From Nocardioides pantholopis (GTDB lineage Bacteria; Actinomycetota; Actinomycetes; Propionibacteriales; Nocardioidaceae): 64,000 nucleotides of DNA. Each line of letters begins with the position of its first letter. Position 1 is the stretch's first letter. A program made the translations under genes and the position numbers. The stretch covers positions 248,001 through 312,000 of the forward strand of contig NZ_CP033324.1 in assembly GCF_003710085.1 (NCBI RefSeq), given 5' to 3'. The notes under the pieces are model-generated. The model was not told where the DNA came from, made no database searches, and saw only the letters and a list, made by a program, of their open reading frames with translations. Positions 17,945-26,794 of this stretch are shown here, piece by piece.

Positions 17945-18610
17945 GTGATCGCTTCGTGGAAGGACCTCTGCATCGACGCCGTCGACGTCGACCTGATGGC
18001 TCGGTTCTGGGGCGGCCTGCTGGGACGGGAGGTGGAGAGCCGCGGCGACCTGCGACTCCTCACGGGCGCGACCCCGGGCCACAGCGTCTGGATCAACCCG
18101 GTCCCGGAGCCGGTCACGGTCAAGCAGCGCGTGCACCTCGACGTGCACGCCGCCAGCGTCGACGACGTGCTCGACCTGGGGGCCACGCCGCTGGACCCCG
18201 ACAGCTTCGACTGGCGGGTGCTGCGCGACCCCGAGGGTGGCGAGCTGTGCGTCTTCGAGCGGCAGGAGGTCCCGCAGGAGCGGCTCTACGAGATCGCTGT
18301 CGACTGCGCGGACCCCGAGCGGCTCGCCACCTGGTGGGGCGACGTGCTCGGCGCGCCGGTGCGTCCCGAGCCCCACGGCGAGGGGTACGCCGTCGCCGAC
18401 ATCCCCGGCGCCCCGTTCGACAGCCTGGTCTTCGCCGCGGTCCCGGAGCGCAAGGCCGTGAAGAACCGGATCCACTGGGACGTCGACACCGCCTCGGTGG
18501 ACCTGCTCGTCGGCGCCGGCGCCCGGATGGTGCGGCCCCCCGACCGGGAGATCTCCTGGAGCGTGCTCGCCGATCCCGAGGGCAACGAGTTCTGCGTGTT
18601 CACGCGCTGA
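17945..18610 (+). CDS. VOC (glyoxalase/bleomycin-resistance) superfamily protein
   Basis: A 221-aa protein made of two similar halves of about 110 residues, each with the beta-alpha-beta-beta-beta pattern of the vicinal-oxygen-chelate fold. The halves end alike (RDPEGGELCVFER and ADPEGNEFCVFTR) and begin alike (CIDAVDVDLMARFWGGLLG and AVDCADPERLATWWGDVLG). The fold supports metal-dependent chemistry or ligand binding; the substrate is unknown. GTG 17945 is chosen because a perfect GGAGGA lies eight bases upstream; a GTG at 17930 is in frame but lies before that site. Confidence 0.85.
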   Translation: MIASWKDLCIDAVDVDLMARFWGGLLGREVESRGDLRLLTGATPGHSVWINPVPEPVTVKQRVHLDVHAASVDDVLDLGATPLDPDSFDWRVLRDPEGGELCVFERQEVPQERLYEIAVDCADPERLATWWGDVLGAPVRPEPHGEGYAVADIPGAPFDSLVFAAVPERKAVKNRIHWDVDTASVDLLVGAGARMVRPPDREISWSVLADPEGNEFCVFTR

Positions 18611-18632
18611 GTCCCGTGGGCACCCTGGGGTC

Positions 18633-19937
18633 ATGAGCACCGAGCACGCCGGTCCGGACCTGAGCGCCGAGCAGCCACCGCGGTGGAAGGTCGTCGGGCC
18701 CGGGCTGGTGGTCGCGGCCACCGGCGTCGGCGCCGCGGACCTGGTCGCCACGCTGGTCGCCGGGGCGAAGTTCGGCTACACGCTGCTGTGGGTGGCCGTG
18801 CTCGGCGCCGTGATCAAGGTGGTGCTGGTCGAGGGGGCGGGCCGCTACTCGCTGGCGACCGGCCGCACGATCTTCGAGGGCTGGCGCAGCCTCGGCCGGT
18901 GGACGACGTGGTACTTCGCGCCGTACATCGTCATCTGGGGGATCGTGTACGGCGCGACCGCGATGTCGTCCTCTGCGCTGCCGCTGGTCGCGCTCTTCCC
19001 GGACCTGCCGCTGCGCTGGACGGCGGTCGCGATCGGGCTGGTCGGCCTGGCGATGGTCTGGTTCGGCTCCTACGCCGCCTTCGAGAAGGTGATGGCAGTC
19101 CTCGTGGCTGTCATGTTCGTGACCGTGATCGGCGCGGCGGCGCTCACCACGCCGAACCTCGGCGAGATCCTGCTCGGGCTGCGGCCGATCCTCCCCGACG
19201 ACTCGGTCGTCAACGTGCTGGCGATCGCGGGCGGCGTCGGCGGCACGATCACGCTCGCGGCGTACGGCTACTGGCTGCGGGAGAAGGGCTGGTCCACCCC
19301 GCGCTTCATGCGGGTGATGCGCCTCGACAACGGGGTCGCGTACGCCGTCACCGGCGTCTTCGTGGTCTCGATGCTGATCGTCGGGGCCGAGCTGTACTAC
19401 TCGGCCAGCATCGCCGTGGAGACCGGTGACCAGGCGCTGGTCCAGCTCGCCGACGTGCTCGAGGACCGGTACGGCGAGGTCTTCGGCAAGGTGTTCCTGA
19501 TCGGCTTCTTCGCCTCCTCGTTCTCCTCGCTGATCGGGGTGTGGAGCGGCGTCAGCCTGATGTTCGCCGACTTCGTCGGCAATCTGCGCGACCTCCCGTC
19601 GGGCCACCCCGACACCCGCACCGGCGGCCGGTACTTCCGGGCGTACCTGCTGTGGCTGACCTTTCCGCCGATGCTGCTGCTCCTGCTCGACGAGCCGGTC
19701 GGCCTGATCCTCGCCTACGGCATGCTCGGCGCGCTGTTCATGCCGTTCCTCGCGATCACGCTGCTGGTGCTGCTCAACAAGCGCCGCGCAGGCGCGCTGC
19801 CGCACTCCGAGGTGCCCGACCGGTGGCGCAACGGGTGGCTGTCGAACCTGCTGCTGGGGCTGTGCGCGGTCCTCTTCCTGGTACTGGGCGCCAACGAGCT
19901 GCGCGACGTCCTGGTCGAGAACCTGTCATTCCTCTGA
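18633..19937 (+). CDS. Nramp-related membrane transporter lacking the canonical metal motif
   Basis: A 434-aa membrane protein with 11 predicted segments. It starts WKVVGPGLVVAATGVGAADLV, the TM1 of the Nramp fold, but the canonical DPGN metal-binding tetrad is replaced by GVGAAD. In TM6 the usual MPH segment is replaced by GGVGGTITLAAYGYW. It is related to proteins annotated as Nramp-family divalent metal transporters, but the metal ligands are not conserved, so Mn/Fe transport should not be assumed. CACCCT lies six bases before the ATG, which would suit a leaderless start. Confidence 0.8.
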   Translation: MSTEHAGPDLSAEQPPRWKVVGPGLVVAATGVGAADLVATLVAGAKFGYTLLWVAVLGAVIKVVLVEGAGRYSLATGRTIFEGWRSLGRWTTWYFAPYIVIWGIVYGATAMSSSALPLVALFPDLPLRWTAVAIGLVGLAMVWFGSYAAFEKVMAVLVAVMFVTVIGAAALTTPNLGEILLGLRPILPDDSVVNVLAIAGGVGGTITLAAYGYWLREKGWSTPRFMRVMRLDNGVAYAVTGVFVVSMLIVGAELYYSASIAVETGDQALVQLADVLEDRYGEVFGKVFLIGFFASSFSSLIGVWSGVSLMFADFVGNLRDLPSGHPDTRTGGRYFRAYLLWLTFPPMLLLLLDEPVGLILAYGMLGALFMPFLAITLLVLLNKRRAGALPHSEVPDRWRNGWLSNLLLGLCAVLFLVLGANELRDVLVENLSFL

Positions 19938-19994
19938 CCGGTCCCGACCGATTTGGTCTGGCGGCGGGGCCATCGCCTGCGGCACCCTGGGCCG

Positions 19995-20744
19995 ATGAGG
20001 ATCGCGGTGGCCGGTGCGACCGGTGTGGTGGGGCGCTACGTCGTGGCGGCGGCCCGCGAGCGGGGTCACGACGTCGTGGAGCTGACCCGGGCCGCCGGGG
20101 TCGACCTGACCACCGAGACGGCGGCCGGCGTCCTGGAGGAGCGGCTGGCGGGGGTCGCCGCGGTCGTGGACACCACGAACATCAGCACCCAGCGGCGCGG
20201 GGCGGCCGAGGCGTTCTTCGGGAACGTGACCCGGCACCTGCTGGCCGCCGAGCAGACCGCTGGCGTCGGCCACCACGTCGCGCTCTCGATCGTCGGGATC
20301 GACCACATCGGGCTGGGCTACTACGCCGGCAAGAAGCTGCAGGAGCGGCTGGTGGCGCTCGGGCCGGTGCCGTGGAGCATCCTGCGCGCCACCCAGTTCC
20401 ACGAGTTCGCCGAGCAGGTCCTCGGCTTCGCCCGCGTCGGCCCGGTCTCGCTGGTGCCGCAGATGCTGAGCCAGCCGGTCGCGGCCCGGGAGGTGGGCGA
20501 CGCGCTGGTCGACGTCGTGGAGGCGGGCCCGTCGGGGCTGGCGCCCGACCTCGCCGGGCCCGAGCGGCTGCAGATGGTGGACCTCGCGCGGCGGGTCTCC
20601 GAGGCCCACGGCCTGGGCCGGCGGGTGGTCGGCGTCCCGGTCCCGGGCGCGTCCGGGCGGGCGATGCGCGGCGGCGCACTCACCCCTGCCGCCGGCGGCC
20701 CGCGCGGCTCGGTGACCTTCGAGGAATGGCTGGCCGGTGCCTGA
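19995..20744 (+). CDS. NAD(P)-binding SDR/NmrA-like protein
   Basis: A 249-aa protein with an N-terminal Rossmann motif IAVAGATGVVGRYVV (GxxGxxG, about 3-17), an atypical SDR-like middle (TTNISTQRRGA; HHVALSIVGIDHIGLGYYAGKKLQE, containing the YxxxK-like pair) and a C-terminal substrate region. It belongs to the extended or atypical SDR group (NmrA/TMR-like), which includes redox sensors and epimerase-like enzymes; no substrate can be assigned. CACCCT lies six bases before ATG 19995. The next gene overlaps it by 8 nt. Confidence 0.82.
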   Translation: MRIAVAGATGVVGRYVVAAARERGHDVVELTRAAGVDLTTETAAGVLEERLAGVAAVVDTTNISTQRRGAAEAFFGNVTRHLLAAEQTAGVGHHVALSIVGIDHIGLGYYAGKKLQERLVALGPVPWSILRATQFHEFAEQVLGFARVGPVSLVPQMLSQPVAAREVGDALVDVVEAGPSGLAPDLAGPERLQMVDLARRVSEAHGLGRRVVGVPVPGASGRAMRGGALTPAAGGPRGSVTFEEWLAGA

Positions 20745-21339
20745 GACCACACCCGAGCTGGAGGAGCTGCTGGTCCCCGACGCCGCTGGCTGGCGCGCCT
20801 GGCTCGCCGAGCACCACGCGGACCGGGCAGGGGTCTGGCTGACGCTGACCAAGAAGGGCGGCACGGCCACGGCGCTCGGCTACCAGGACGCGGTCCTCGA
20901 GGCGCTGTGCTTCGGGTGGATCGACGGCCAGCAGCGGCGCCGCGACGAGCACGCCAGCCTGATCCGGATGACGCCGCGGCGCCCGCGCAGCGCGTGGTCG
21001 GCGGTCAACGTCGCCCGGGTGGCCCGCCTGGAGGCGGAGGGGCGGATGACCGACGCCGGCCGGGCCGCCGTCGAGGCCGCCCGGGCCGACGGCCGGTGGG
21101 ACGCGGCGTACGCCGGCCCGGCCACCGCCGAGGTGCCGGCCGACCTCGCGGCCGCCGTGGCCGCCGACCCGCGGGCCCAGGCGATGTTCGAGGTGCTGAC
21201 CTCCGCCAACCGCTTCGCGCTGATCCACCGGGTCGGCCAGGCCAAGCGCCCGGAGACCCGGGCCCGGCGGATCGCGACGTTCGTCGAGATGCTGGCCCGC
21301 CACGAGACGCCGTACCCGCAGCGGCGCCGGCCGGGGTGA
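20737..21339 (+). CDS. YdeI/OmpD-associated family protein
   Basis: A 200-aa soluble protein with the signature of the bacteriocin-protection YdeI/OmpD-associated group: AWLAEHHADRAGVWLTLTKKG near the start, ALCFGWIDGQQRRRDEHASLIRMTPRRPRSAWS in the middle, and an alpha-helical C-terminus ending TPYPQRRRPG. Its biochemical role is not known. GTG 20737 overlaps the end of the SDR gene by 8 nt, so they are likely co-translated. Confidence 0.88.
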   Translation: MPETTPELEELLVPDAAGWRAWLAEHHADRAGVWLTLTKKGGTATALGYQDAVLEALCFGWIDGQQRRRDEHASLIRMTPRRPRSAWSAVNVARVARLEAEGRMTDAGRAAVEAARADGRWDAAYAGPATAEVPADLAAAVAADPRAQAMFEVLTSANRFALIHRVGQAKRPETRARRIATFVEMLARHETPYPQRRRPG

Positions 21340-21345
21340 GGCCCG

Positions 21346-21359
21346 CCGAGGATCCTCGG
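21346..21359. terminator. Palindrome at a convergent gene boundary
   Basis: CCGAGGATCCTCGG is a perfect 14-bp palindrome 6 bp past the YdeI-like gene and before the convergent ABC permease. As RNA it could form only a short hairpin, so a terminator role is tentative. Confidence 0.3.
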
Positions 21360-21415
21360 GGTTCTCGGCCACTGCACGCCCCCAGGAGCGCGGGGAGTGC
21401 CCCAGAAGTCCGGCC

Positions 21416-23848
21416 TCAGTCCAGCGCCAGCCCGGCCGCCGGGGCGACCCGGGCCGCCCGGCGGGAGGGCAGTACGCCGGCCAGCAGGCCCGCGACGCCG
21501 GCGACCAGGACCACCAGCGCGAGCTGACCCCACGGGAGCACCAGCGGCGCCTCGTCGACCGCGTTGGCGACCAGCGTCTGCACGGCGACCCAGGCGAACG
21601 TCACCCCGATCGCGGTGCCGAGCACCGTGGCCACCACCGAGAGCAGCACCGCCTCGGTCGCGAGCATCCGCCGCAGCTGGCGCCGGGTCAGACCGAGCGC
21701 CCGCAGCAGCGCGTTCTCCCGGGCCCGCTCGATCACCGACAGCCCCAGGGTGTTGCCGATGCCGACCAGCGCGATCAGCACGGCGATCCCGAGCAGCGCG
21801 ACGACCGCGCCGGTCAGCACGTCGAGCTGGAGGTCGACCCAGGCCCGGCTGGAGAGCCCGCTGACCAGGTCGGCGCCCGCGGCCGCCGCCAGCGCGGTCA
21901 GGTCCCCGGCCAGGTCCTCGGCGTCGGTGCCGGCTCCGGCGCGGACCCACACCGCCCGCGGGGTCGGGGAGTCGGTGAGCGCGGCCAGCGTCGCCGGGGC
22001 CACCAGGGCCGCGCTGCCCCAGGTGTCGCCGGTGTCGACGTCCAGGGTGACGGTGCGGTCCCCGGCGGTGACCCGCACCCGGGACGGCACGTCGCCGTTC
22101 AGCTCCTCGGAGGGGAGCCAGATCCGGCCGGGGCGCGGCGCCGCGATCGAGGGTGCCCGCCGGTCGCGCACCACGTCGGCGGCGGCGGCCGGCGGGGCGA
22201 GCACCTGCAGCGGCCCCACGCCGGAGACCACCGCGTCGGTCCCGTCCAGCGCGACCGCGTCGACGACGCCGTACGCCGCCCGCACGTCGGGCAGCAGGGT
22301 CGGGGGCAGCGGCCCGTCGGTGGTGGTCAGCGCCGCGTCGAGCGGGTGGGAGCGGTCCATGTCGGTGGCGACGGAGCCGCGGGCGCTGGCCAGCCCGGTC
22401 AGCACGGCGGTGGTGAGCGTGACGCCGATCAGCAGCGAGGCGGTCGTGGCCGCGGTCCGGCGCGGGTGCCGGACGGCGTTCCCGGTCGCCAGCCGGGCGG
22501 CGGGGCCGCCGAGCCGGCGGGTCAGCGCGCCCGCGGCCGAGATCAGGGCCGGCACCAGCAGCGGGCCGAGCAGCAGGACGCCGCCGAACGAAGCAGCCCC
22601 GCCCGCCACCATCAGCTGCGCGGAGTGGGCGGCGATGGCCGCGGCGAGCGCGGCCCCGCCGCCGAGCACCAGCACCGCGCCGGTGGCCGTGCGCCACCGG
22701 CCCGCGCTGGTGCGCAGGTCGACGCCGGTGTCGGGGCGCAGCGCGGCTAGCGGGCTCACCCGGACCACCCGCCGGGTGGGCAGCCAGGCGGCCACGAGCG
22801 TGACGCCGATCCCGACGACAGCCCCCGCGGCGTACCAGCGGGCCGAGATCTCGACCGCGCCCATGATCCCCTCGGGCAGCAGGTCGGCGGTGAGCGCGAC
22901 CAGGCCGTGGCCGCCGGCCGTGCCGGCCGCGAGGCCGAGGGCCGAGGCGACCACGCCCAGTGCGAGGGCCTCCACGCGCACCGCCCGCAGCAGCTGGCGG
23001 CGGGTGCTGCCCACGCAGCGCAGCAGCGCGAAGTCGCGGGTGCGCTGGGCGAAGAGGATCGCGAACGTGTTCGCGATGACGATGACCGAGACGAACAGCG
23101 CGATCGCGGCGAAGAGCAGCAGCACCCCCGCGATCACGTCGATCTCGTTGTTGAGCGTGGTCTGGCGCTGCTCGACGAACTCGCGCCGCGGCTGCACGCT
23201 GGCCCCGGTCAGGGCGCCCAGCTCCTCGACCTGGTCCGCGGCGGACCCGGGCCCGGCGTAGGCGACGGAGTCCACCTGCAGGCTGCTGGCCCAGGCGCCG
23301 ACGGTGCTCCACGGCAGGTAGAACGCGGCCCCGGCCCAGGCGGACGGCGTGTCGACCAGGCCGACCACCGTGACCTCGGTGGCCCGGGATCCGGTCCCGA
23401 CCCGCAGCACGTCACCGGCCTCGATGTCGTAGACCTTGGCGGCGTTGGTGTCGGCGACGGTCTCCCCGACGGCCCCGGGGTAGCGGCCCGAGCGGAGCTC
23501 CTGCCAGCGCAGGGCGGGGTCCTCGGCGAGCACCCCGACGTCGGCACGCTCGTCGAGCAGCCGGCCCGCGGAGGTCACCGGCTGGATGCTCCAGCCCAGC
23601 ACCGCGGCGGATCCGCCGTTCTCGGCCGCGTGCGCGAGGACCTCGGCCGCCGCACTGCCGTCGAGCTCGGAGACCACCACGTCGGCGTTGCGGTAGGGCA
23701 GCCCGACGCCGGCGGTGACGCCGTTGCGGGTCGCCGAGGCGAGCGCCCCGGTGACCACGATGAAGCCGACGCCGATGGTGATCGCCACGACGGCGGCGAC
23801 GTAGCGGCGCGCGTGGGTGCGCAGCGAGGCCAGCAGCACGGTCCTCAT
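21416..23848 (-). CDS. ABC transporter permease, FtsX/MacB-like
   Basis: An 810-aa inner-membrane subunit of an exporter-type ABC system. An N-terminal transmembrane segment is followed by an extracytoplasmic MacB-like domain. A first FtsX domain follows (about 255-375, with QRTRDFALLRCVGSTRRQLLRAVRVEAL), then a second extracytoplasmic domain, and a second FtsX domain at the C-terminus (about 680-800, with ERARENALLRALGLTRRQLRRMLATEA). The doubled ALLRxxGxTRRQL motif contacts the ATPase. The start overlaps the ATPase stop by 4 nt (ATGA). The cargo is unknown. Confidence 0.92.
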   Translation of the reverse strand: MRTVLLASLRTHARRYVAAVVAITIGVGFIVVTGALASATRNGVTAGVGLPYRNADVVVSELDGSAAAEVLAHAAENGGSAAVLGWSIQPVTSAGRLLDERADVGVLAEDPALRWQELRSGRYPGAVGETVADTNAAKVYDIEAGDVLRVGTGSRATEVTVVGLVDTPSAWAGAAFYLPWSTVGAWASSLQVDSVAYAGPGSAADQVEELGALTGASVQPRREFVEQRQTTLNNEIDVIAGVLLLFAAIALFVSVIVIANTFAILFAQRTRDFALLRCVGSTRRQLLRAVRVEALALGVVASALGLAAGTAGGHGLVALTADLLPEGIMGAVEISARWYAAGAVVGIGVTLVAAWLPTRRVVRVSPLAALRPDTGVDLRTSAGRWRTATGAVLVLGGGAALAAAIAAHSAQLMVAGGAASFGGVLLLGPLLVPALISAAGALTRRLGGPAARLATGNAVRHPRRTAATTASLLIGVTLTTAVLTGLASARGSVATDMDRSHPLDAALTTTDGPLPPTLLPDVRAAYGVVDAVALDGTDAVVSGVGPLQVLAPPAAAADVVRDRRAPSIAAPRPGRIWLPSEELNGDVPSRVRVTAGDRTVTLDVDTGDTWGSAALVAPATLAALTDSPTPRAVWVRAGAGTDAEDLAGDLTALAAAAGADLVSGLSSRAWVDLQLDVLTGAVVALLGIAVLIALVGIGNTLGLSVIERARENALLRALGLTRRQLRRMLATEAVLLSVVATVLGTAIGVTFAWVAVQTLVANAVDEAPLVLPWGQLALVVLVAGVAGLLAGVLPSRRAARVAPAAGLALD

Positions 23849-24606
23849 CGGTCCCCCCGCAGGGTCGCGATCAGGGTGTCGGCGGTCGGGTCCACGAGGT
23901 GGGCGCGGACCGCGCCGTCGGCGAGCACGACCACGTCGTCGGCGTACGCCGCCGCGGCCAGCTCGTGGGTCACCATGACCACGGTCTGGCCGAGCTCGCG
24001 CACCGAGGTGCGCAGCAGGCCGAGCACCTCCGCGGACGCCTCGCTGTCGAGGTTGCCGGTCGGCTCGTCGGCGAAGACCACCGCGGGGTTCGTGATCAGC
24101 GCCCGCGCGATCGCCACCCGCTGCTGCTGGCCCCCGGAGAGCTCCCCGGGCCGGTGCCCGAGGCGGTCGGCGAGGCCGAGGGTGGCGGTGAGCCGCTCGT
24201 AGCGGTCCCGGTCCACCCGGCGGCCGGCCAGCTCCAGGGGCAGCAGCACGTTCTGCCCGGCGGTGAGCATCGGCAACAGGTTGAAGGCCTGGAAGACGAA
24301 GCCGAGGTGCTCGCGGCGGAACAGGGTCAGCTGGTCGTCGTCGAGCCCGTGCAGCGGGCGGCCGGCCACGGTGACGGTGCCGGCGCTGGGCTGGTCGAGC
24401 CCGGCCAGGCAGTGCATCAGCGTGGACTTGCCGGAGCCCGAGGGGCCCATGATCGCGGTGAACCGGCTGGCGGGCAGGTTCAGGTCGACCCCGCGCAGCG
24501 CGTGCACGGCGGCGTCGCCGCGGCCGTAGGTGCGGGTCAGGCCCCGGGCGGTCGCGGCCAGGTGGGTGGTGGCGGGCGGGGTGCTCCCCGCGGTCGTGGT
24601 CGTCAT
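23845..24606 (-). CDS. ABC transporter ATP-binding protein, LolD/MacB-like
   Basis: A 253-aa ATPase partner of the FtsX-type permease. Walker A is GPSGSGKSTL at about 53-62, followed by the Q-loop (GFVFQAFNLLPMLTAGQNV), the signature LSGGQQQRVAIARAL, the Walker B VVFADEPTGNLDS and the H-loop VTHE. The two-gene exporter precedes the response regulator and kinase in the same direction, an arrangement typical of antimicrobial-peptide or envelope-stress sensing exporters. ATG 24606 is used rather than the GTG two codons upstream. Confidence 0.93.
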   Translation of the reverse strand: MTTTTAGSTPPATTHLAATARGLTRTYGRGDAAVHALRGVDLNLPASRFTAIMGPSGSGKSTLMHCLAGLDQPSAGTVTVAGRPLHGLDDDQLTLFRREHLGFVFQAFNLLPMLTAGQNVLLPLELAGRRVDRDRYERLTATLGLADRLGHRPGELSGGQQQRVAIARALITNPAVVFADEPTGNLDSEASAEVLGLLRTSVRELGQTVVMVTHELAAAAYADDVVVLADGAVRAHLVDPTADTLIATLRGDR

Positions 24607-24671
24607 GGCCACGACGCTTCCAGCCGGCCGGGCCCGGGGCGTCAGCCCGCGGGCGGGACCCGGCGTACGAC

Positions 24672-25370
24672 TCAGGTCGCAGAGACCAGCGCGGTGTCGT
24701 ACGCCAGGACGACCAGCTGGACCCGGTCCCGGGAGCCGGTCTTCGCCAGCAGCCGGCCCACGTGCGTCTTGACGGTGGTCTCGGCGACCACCAGCTCCGC
24801 GGCGATCTCGGTGTTGGAGAGGCCGCGCGCGATCAGCACCAGCACCTCCCGCTCCCGATCCGTCAGCGCGGCCAGTCGGGGGTCCTCGCGCGGGTCGCCG
24901 GCCGCCCCGGGGTCCTCGGGGAGCGCGGCCACGAAGTGCTCCAGCAGTCGGCGGGTCGTGCTCGGGGCGACCACCGCGTCGCCGCGGTGCACGGCGCGGA
25001 TCGCGCCCAGCAGGTCCGGCGGGGCGGCGTCCTTGAGCAGGAACGCCGCGGCGCCCGCGCGCAGCGCCGCGAAGGCGTACTCGTCGAGGTCGAACGTGGT
25101 CAGCACGATCACCCGCGGGCCCTCGCCGGCAGGGTGCCGGGCGGCCAGCAGCCGGGTGGCCTCGACGCCGTCCAGGCGCGGCATCCGCACGTCCATCAGC
25201 ACCACGTCGGCGCGGGTCGCCGCGAGCCGCTCCAGGGCCTCACGGCCGTCGCCGGCCTCGCCGACGACCTCCAGGTCGGGCTGGCTGCCGACGAGCATCG
25301 CGAACCCGGCGCGCACCATCTGCTGGTCGTCGACGAGGAAGACCCGGATCGGGGCGTCGGGGGAGCTCAC
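24672..25370 (-). CDS. NarL/LuxR-type response regulator
   Basis: A 232-aa response regulator. The receiver domain (about 8-125) has the acidic pair DD in FLVDDQQMVRAG, the phosphorylated Asp in VLMDVRMPRLDG and Lys in FLLKDAAP. The C-terminal LuxR helix-turn-helix reads LTDREREVLVLIARGLSNTEIAAELVVAETTVKTHVGRLL. It overlaps the kinase gene by 4 nt (GTGA) and lies 65 nt upstream of the ABC exporter genes, which are probably its targets (inference from position). Confidence 0.93.
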   Translation of the reverse strand: MSSPDAPIRVFLVDDQQMVRAGFAMLVGSQPDLEVVGEAGDGREALERLAATRADVVLMDVRMPRLDGVEATRLLAARHPAGEGPRVIVLTTFDLDEYAFAALRAGAAAFLLKDAAPPDLLGAIRAVHRGDAVVAPSTTRRLLEHFVAALPEDPGAAGDPREDPRLAALTDREREVLVLIARGLSNTEIAAELVVAETTVKTHVGRLLAKTGSRDRVQLVVLAYDTALVSAT

Positions 25371-26542
25371 AGGGGGATCCTCGCCGAGACCCGGTATCCG
25401 CCGGCGGGGCGGGGTCCGGCCTCCAGCTCGCCGTCGTGGACGGCGACCCGCTCGCGCATCCCGACCAGGCCCAGCCCGCGCCCGTCGTCCAGGCTGGCGG
25501 CGCCGCGCCCGTCGTCCTCGACCAGCACGGTGAGCTCCGGGCCGACCGCGACCTCGACCCGGGTGCGCACCCCCGGCCCGGCGTGCTTGCGCACGTTCGT
25601 GAGCGCCTCCTGCACGACGCGGTACGCCGTGAGCGCGACGCCGGGCGGCACCTCGGCGGCGGGGTCCGGCAGCCGCGCCTGGAGCGCGACGCCGGACGCC
25701 TGGGTCTCGGCCACCAGCACCGCGATGTCGCCGAGGCGGGGCTGCGGGCGGGTCCCCGTCGCGCCGTCGGTGCGCAGCAGCCCGAGCAGGCGGCGCATCT
25801 CGGTGAGCGCCTCGCGCCCGGTCGCCGCGATCGTCTCCAGGGTCCGCGGAGCGACCTGCGGGTCGTGCTCGGCGGCGTACCTCGCCCCGTCCGCCTGGAC
25901 GACGATCACGCTCAGGCCGTGGGCGACCACGTCGTGCATCTCCCGGGCGATCCGGGCGCGCTCCTCGGTCGCGGCCAGCTCGACCTGCTGGCGGGCCTCC
26001 CGCGCGATCTGCTCGCCGCGCTCGACCAGCGCCGCGACGTACGCCGCGCGGGTCCGGCCCAGGGTGCCGAGGGCCCAGGCGGTCATCACGATCGTGCTGA
26101 TCAGGAGGAAGTAGATGGCGATCGGACCCGCCGTGACCTGCCCTCCGAAGCCGTCCAGCCAGTCCTCGGTCGCCACCGCGGCGGCGCACACGCCGACCGC
26201 CAGCGCCGCGGCCCCGGCGACCGCCGAGCCGAACCGCGCGACCGAGTAGACGGCGATCGGGAAGGCCACCTGGCCCCACAGCGGGAGATCCAGCGGCACC
26301 ACCTGGACCGCGCTCGCCACGGCCACGGCGGCGAAGGCAGCCACCGGCCGGGTGCGCCGCCAGAGCAGCGGGAGGATCTGCGCGGTGCTCAGCAGCACCT
26401 CGACCGGCTCGCTCCCGGCCACCAGCATCGCCAGGACCGGCAGCATCAGCCCCGCGACCAGGGCCCGGTCGAACCAGCGGCGGCCGCGCTCGTCCAGGCG
26501 CCAGGGCTGGTGCGGGGTGAGCAGACGGTCCACGGCGGTCAC
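25367..26542 (-). CDS. Sensor histidine kinase, NarL-partner type
   Basis: A 391-aa membrane kinase. About six N-terminal membrane segments are followed by the HisKA_3 dimerisation helix with the phospho-accepting histidine in ERARIAREMHDVVAHGLSV. A HATPase domain follows with QEALTNVRKHA (N box), VEDDGRG (G1) and GLGLVGMRERV (G2). There is no large sensory domain, so it may sense the membrane itself or the partner exporter. The GTG at 26542 (MTAVDRLLTP) is preferred over longer frames that extend into the promoter of the next gene. Confidence 0.92.
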   Translation of the reverse strand: MTAVDRLLTPHQPWRLDERGRRWFDRALVAGLMLPVLAMLVAGSEPVEVLLSTAQILPLLWRRTRPVAAFAAVAVASAVQVVPLDLPLWGQVAFPIAVYSVARFGSAVAGAAALAVGVCAAAVATEDWLDGFGGQVTAGPIAIYFLLISTIVMTAWALGTLGRTRAAYVAALVERGEQIAREARQQVELAATEERARIAREMHDVVAHGLSVIVVQADGARYAAEHDPQVAPRTLETIAATGREALTEMRRLLGLLRTDGATGTRPQPRLGDIAVLVAETQASGVALQARLPDPAAEVPPGVALTAYRVVQEALTNVRKHAGPGVRTRVEVAVGPELTVLVEDDGRGAASLDDGRGLGLVGMRERVAVHDGELEAGPRPAGGYRVSARIPL

Positions 26543-26623
26543 GCTAGACCCCGCGGCCGGGTCCGGGCGTCCGACCACGGGATGACCCGACCCGGGGCCC
26601 GGCGCCGGGCTGCCGGCGCGGAG

Positions 26624-26629
26624 TAGGGT
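26624..26629 (+). promoter_or_regulatory. Leaderless-type -10 element before the DUF4177 gene
   Basis: TAGGGT at 26624-26629 with six bases to the ATG at 26636, the same geometry as before dnaX and nth. It would drive the DUF4177-RidA-NUDIX-MBL operon. Confidence 0.5.
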
Positions 26630-26635
26630 CGCGCC

Positions 26636-26794
26636 ATGACGAAGTGGGAGTACCTGACCGCGCCGATCCTGACGCACGCCGCCAAGCAGATCCTGGACAA
26701 CTTCGGGGCCGAGGGCTGGGAGCTGGTGCAGGTCGCACCCGGCATGAACCCCGAGAACATGGTCGGCTACTTCAAGCGGCCGCTGGCGGGCTGA
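26636..26794 (+). CDS. Small DUF4177-type protein
   Basis: A 52-aa protein, MTKWEYLTAPILTHAAKQIL and on, with the pattern of DUF4177 (WEYLTAPI..ILDNFGAEGWELVQVAPG..GYFKRPL). It is a compact beta-alpha-beta unit of unknown function. Its stop overlaps the next start by one base (TGATG), so it is translated with RidA. The same small gene sits beside the RidA gene in M. tuberculosis (Rv3678A), which supports it as real despite its size. Confidence 0.88.
   Translation: MTKWEYLTAPILTHAAKQILDNFGAEGWELVQVAPGMNPENMVGYFKRPLAG

Noticed and set aside
26544..26760. Small minus-strand frames opposite the DUF4177 gene
   Set aside because: The plus-strand DUF4177 gene has family motifs, a leaderless promoter and overlap with RidA.
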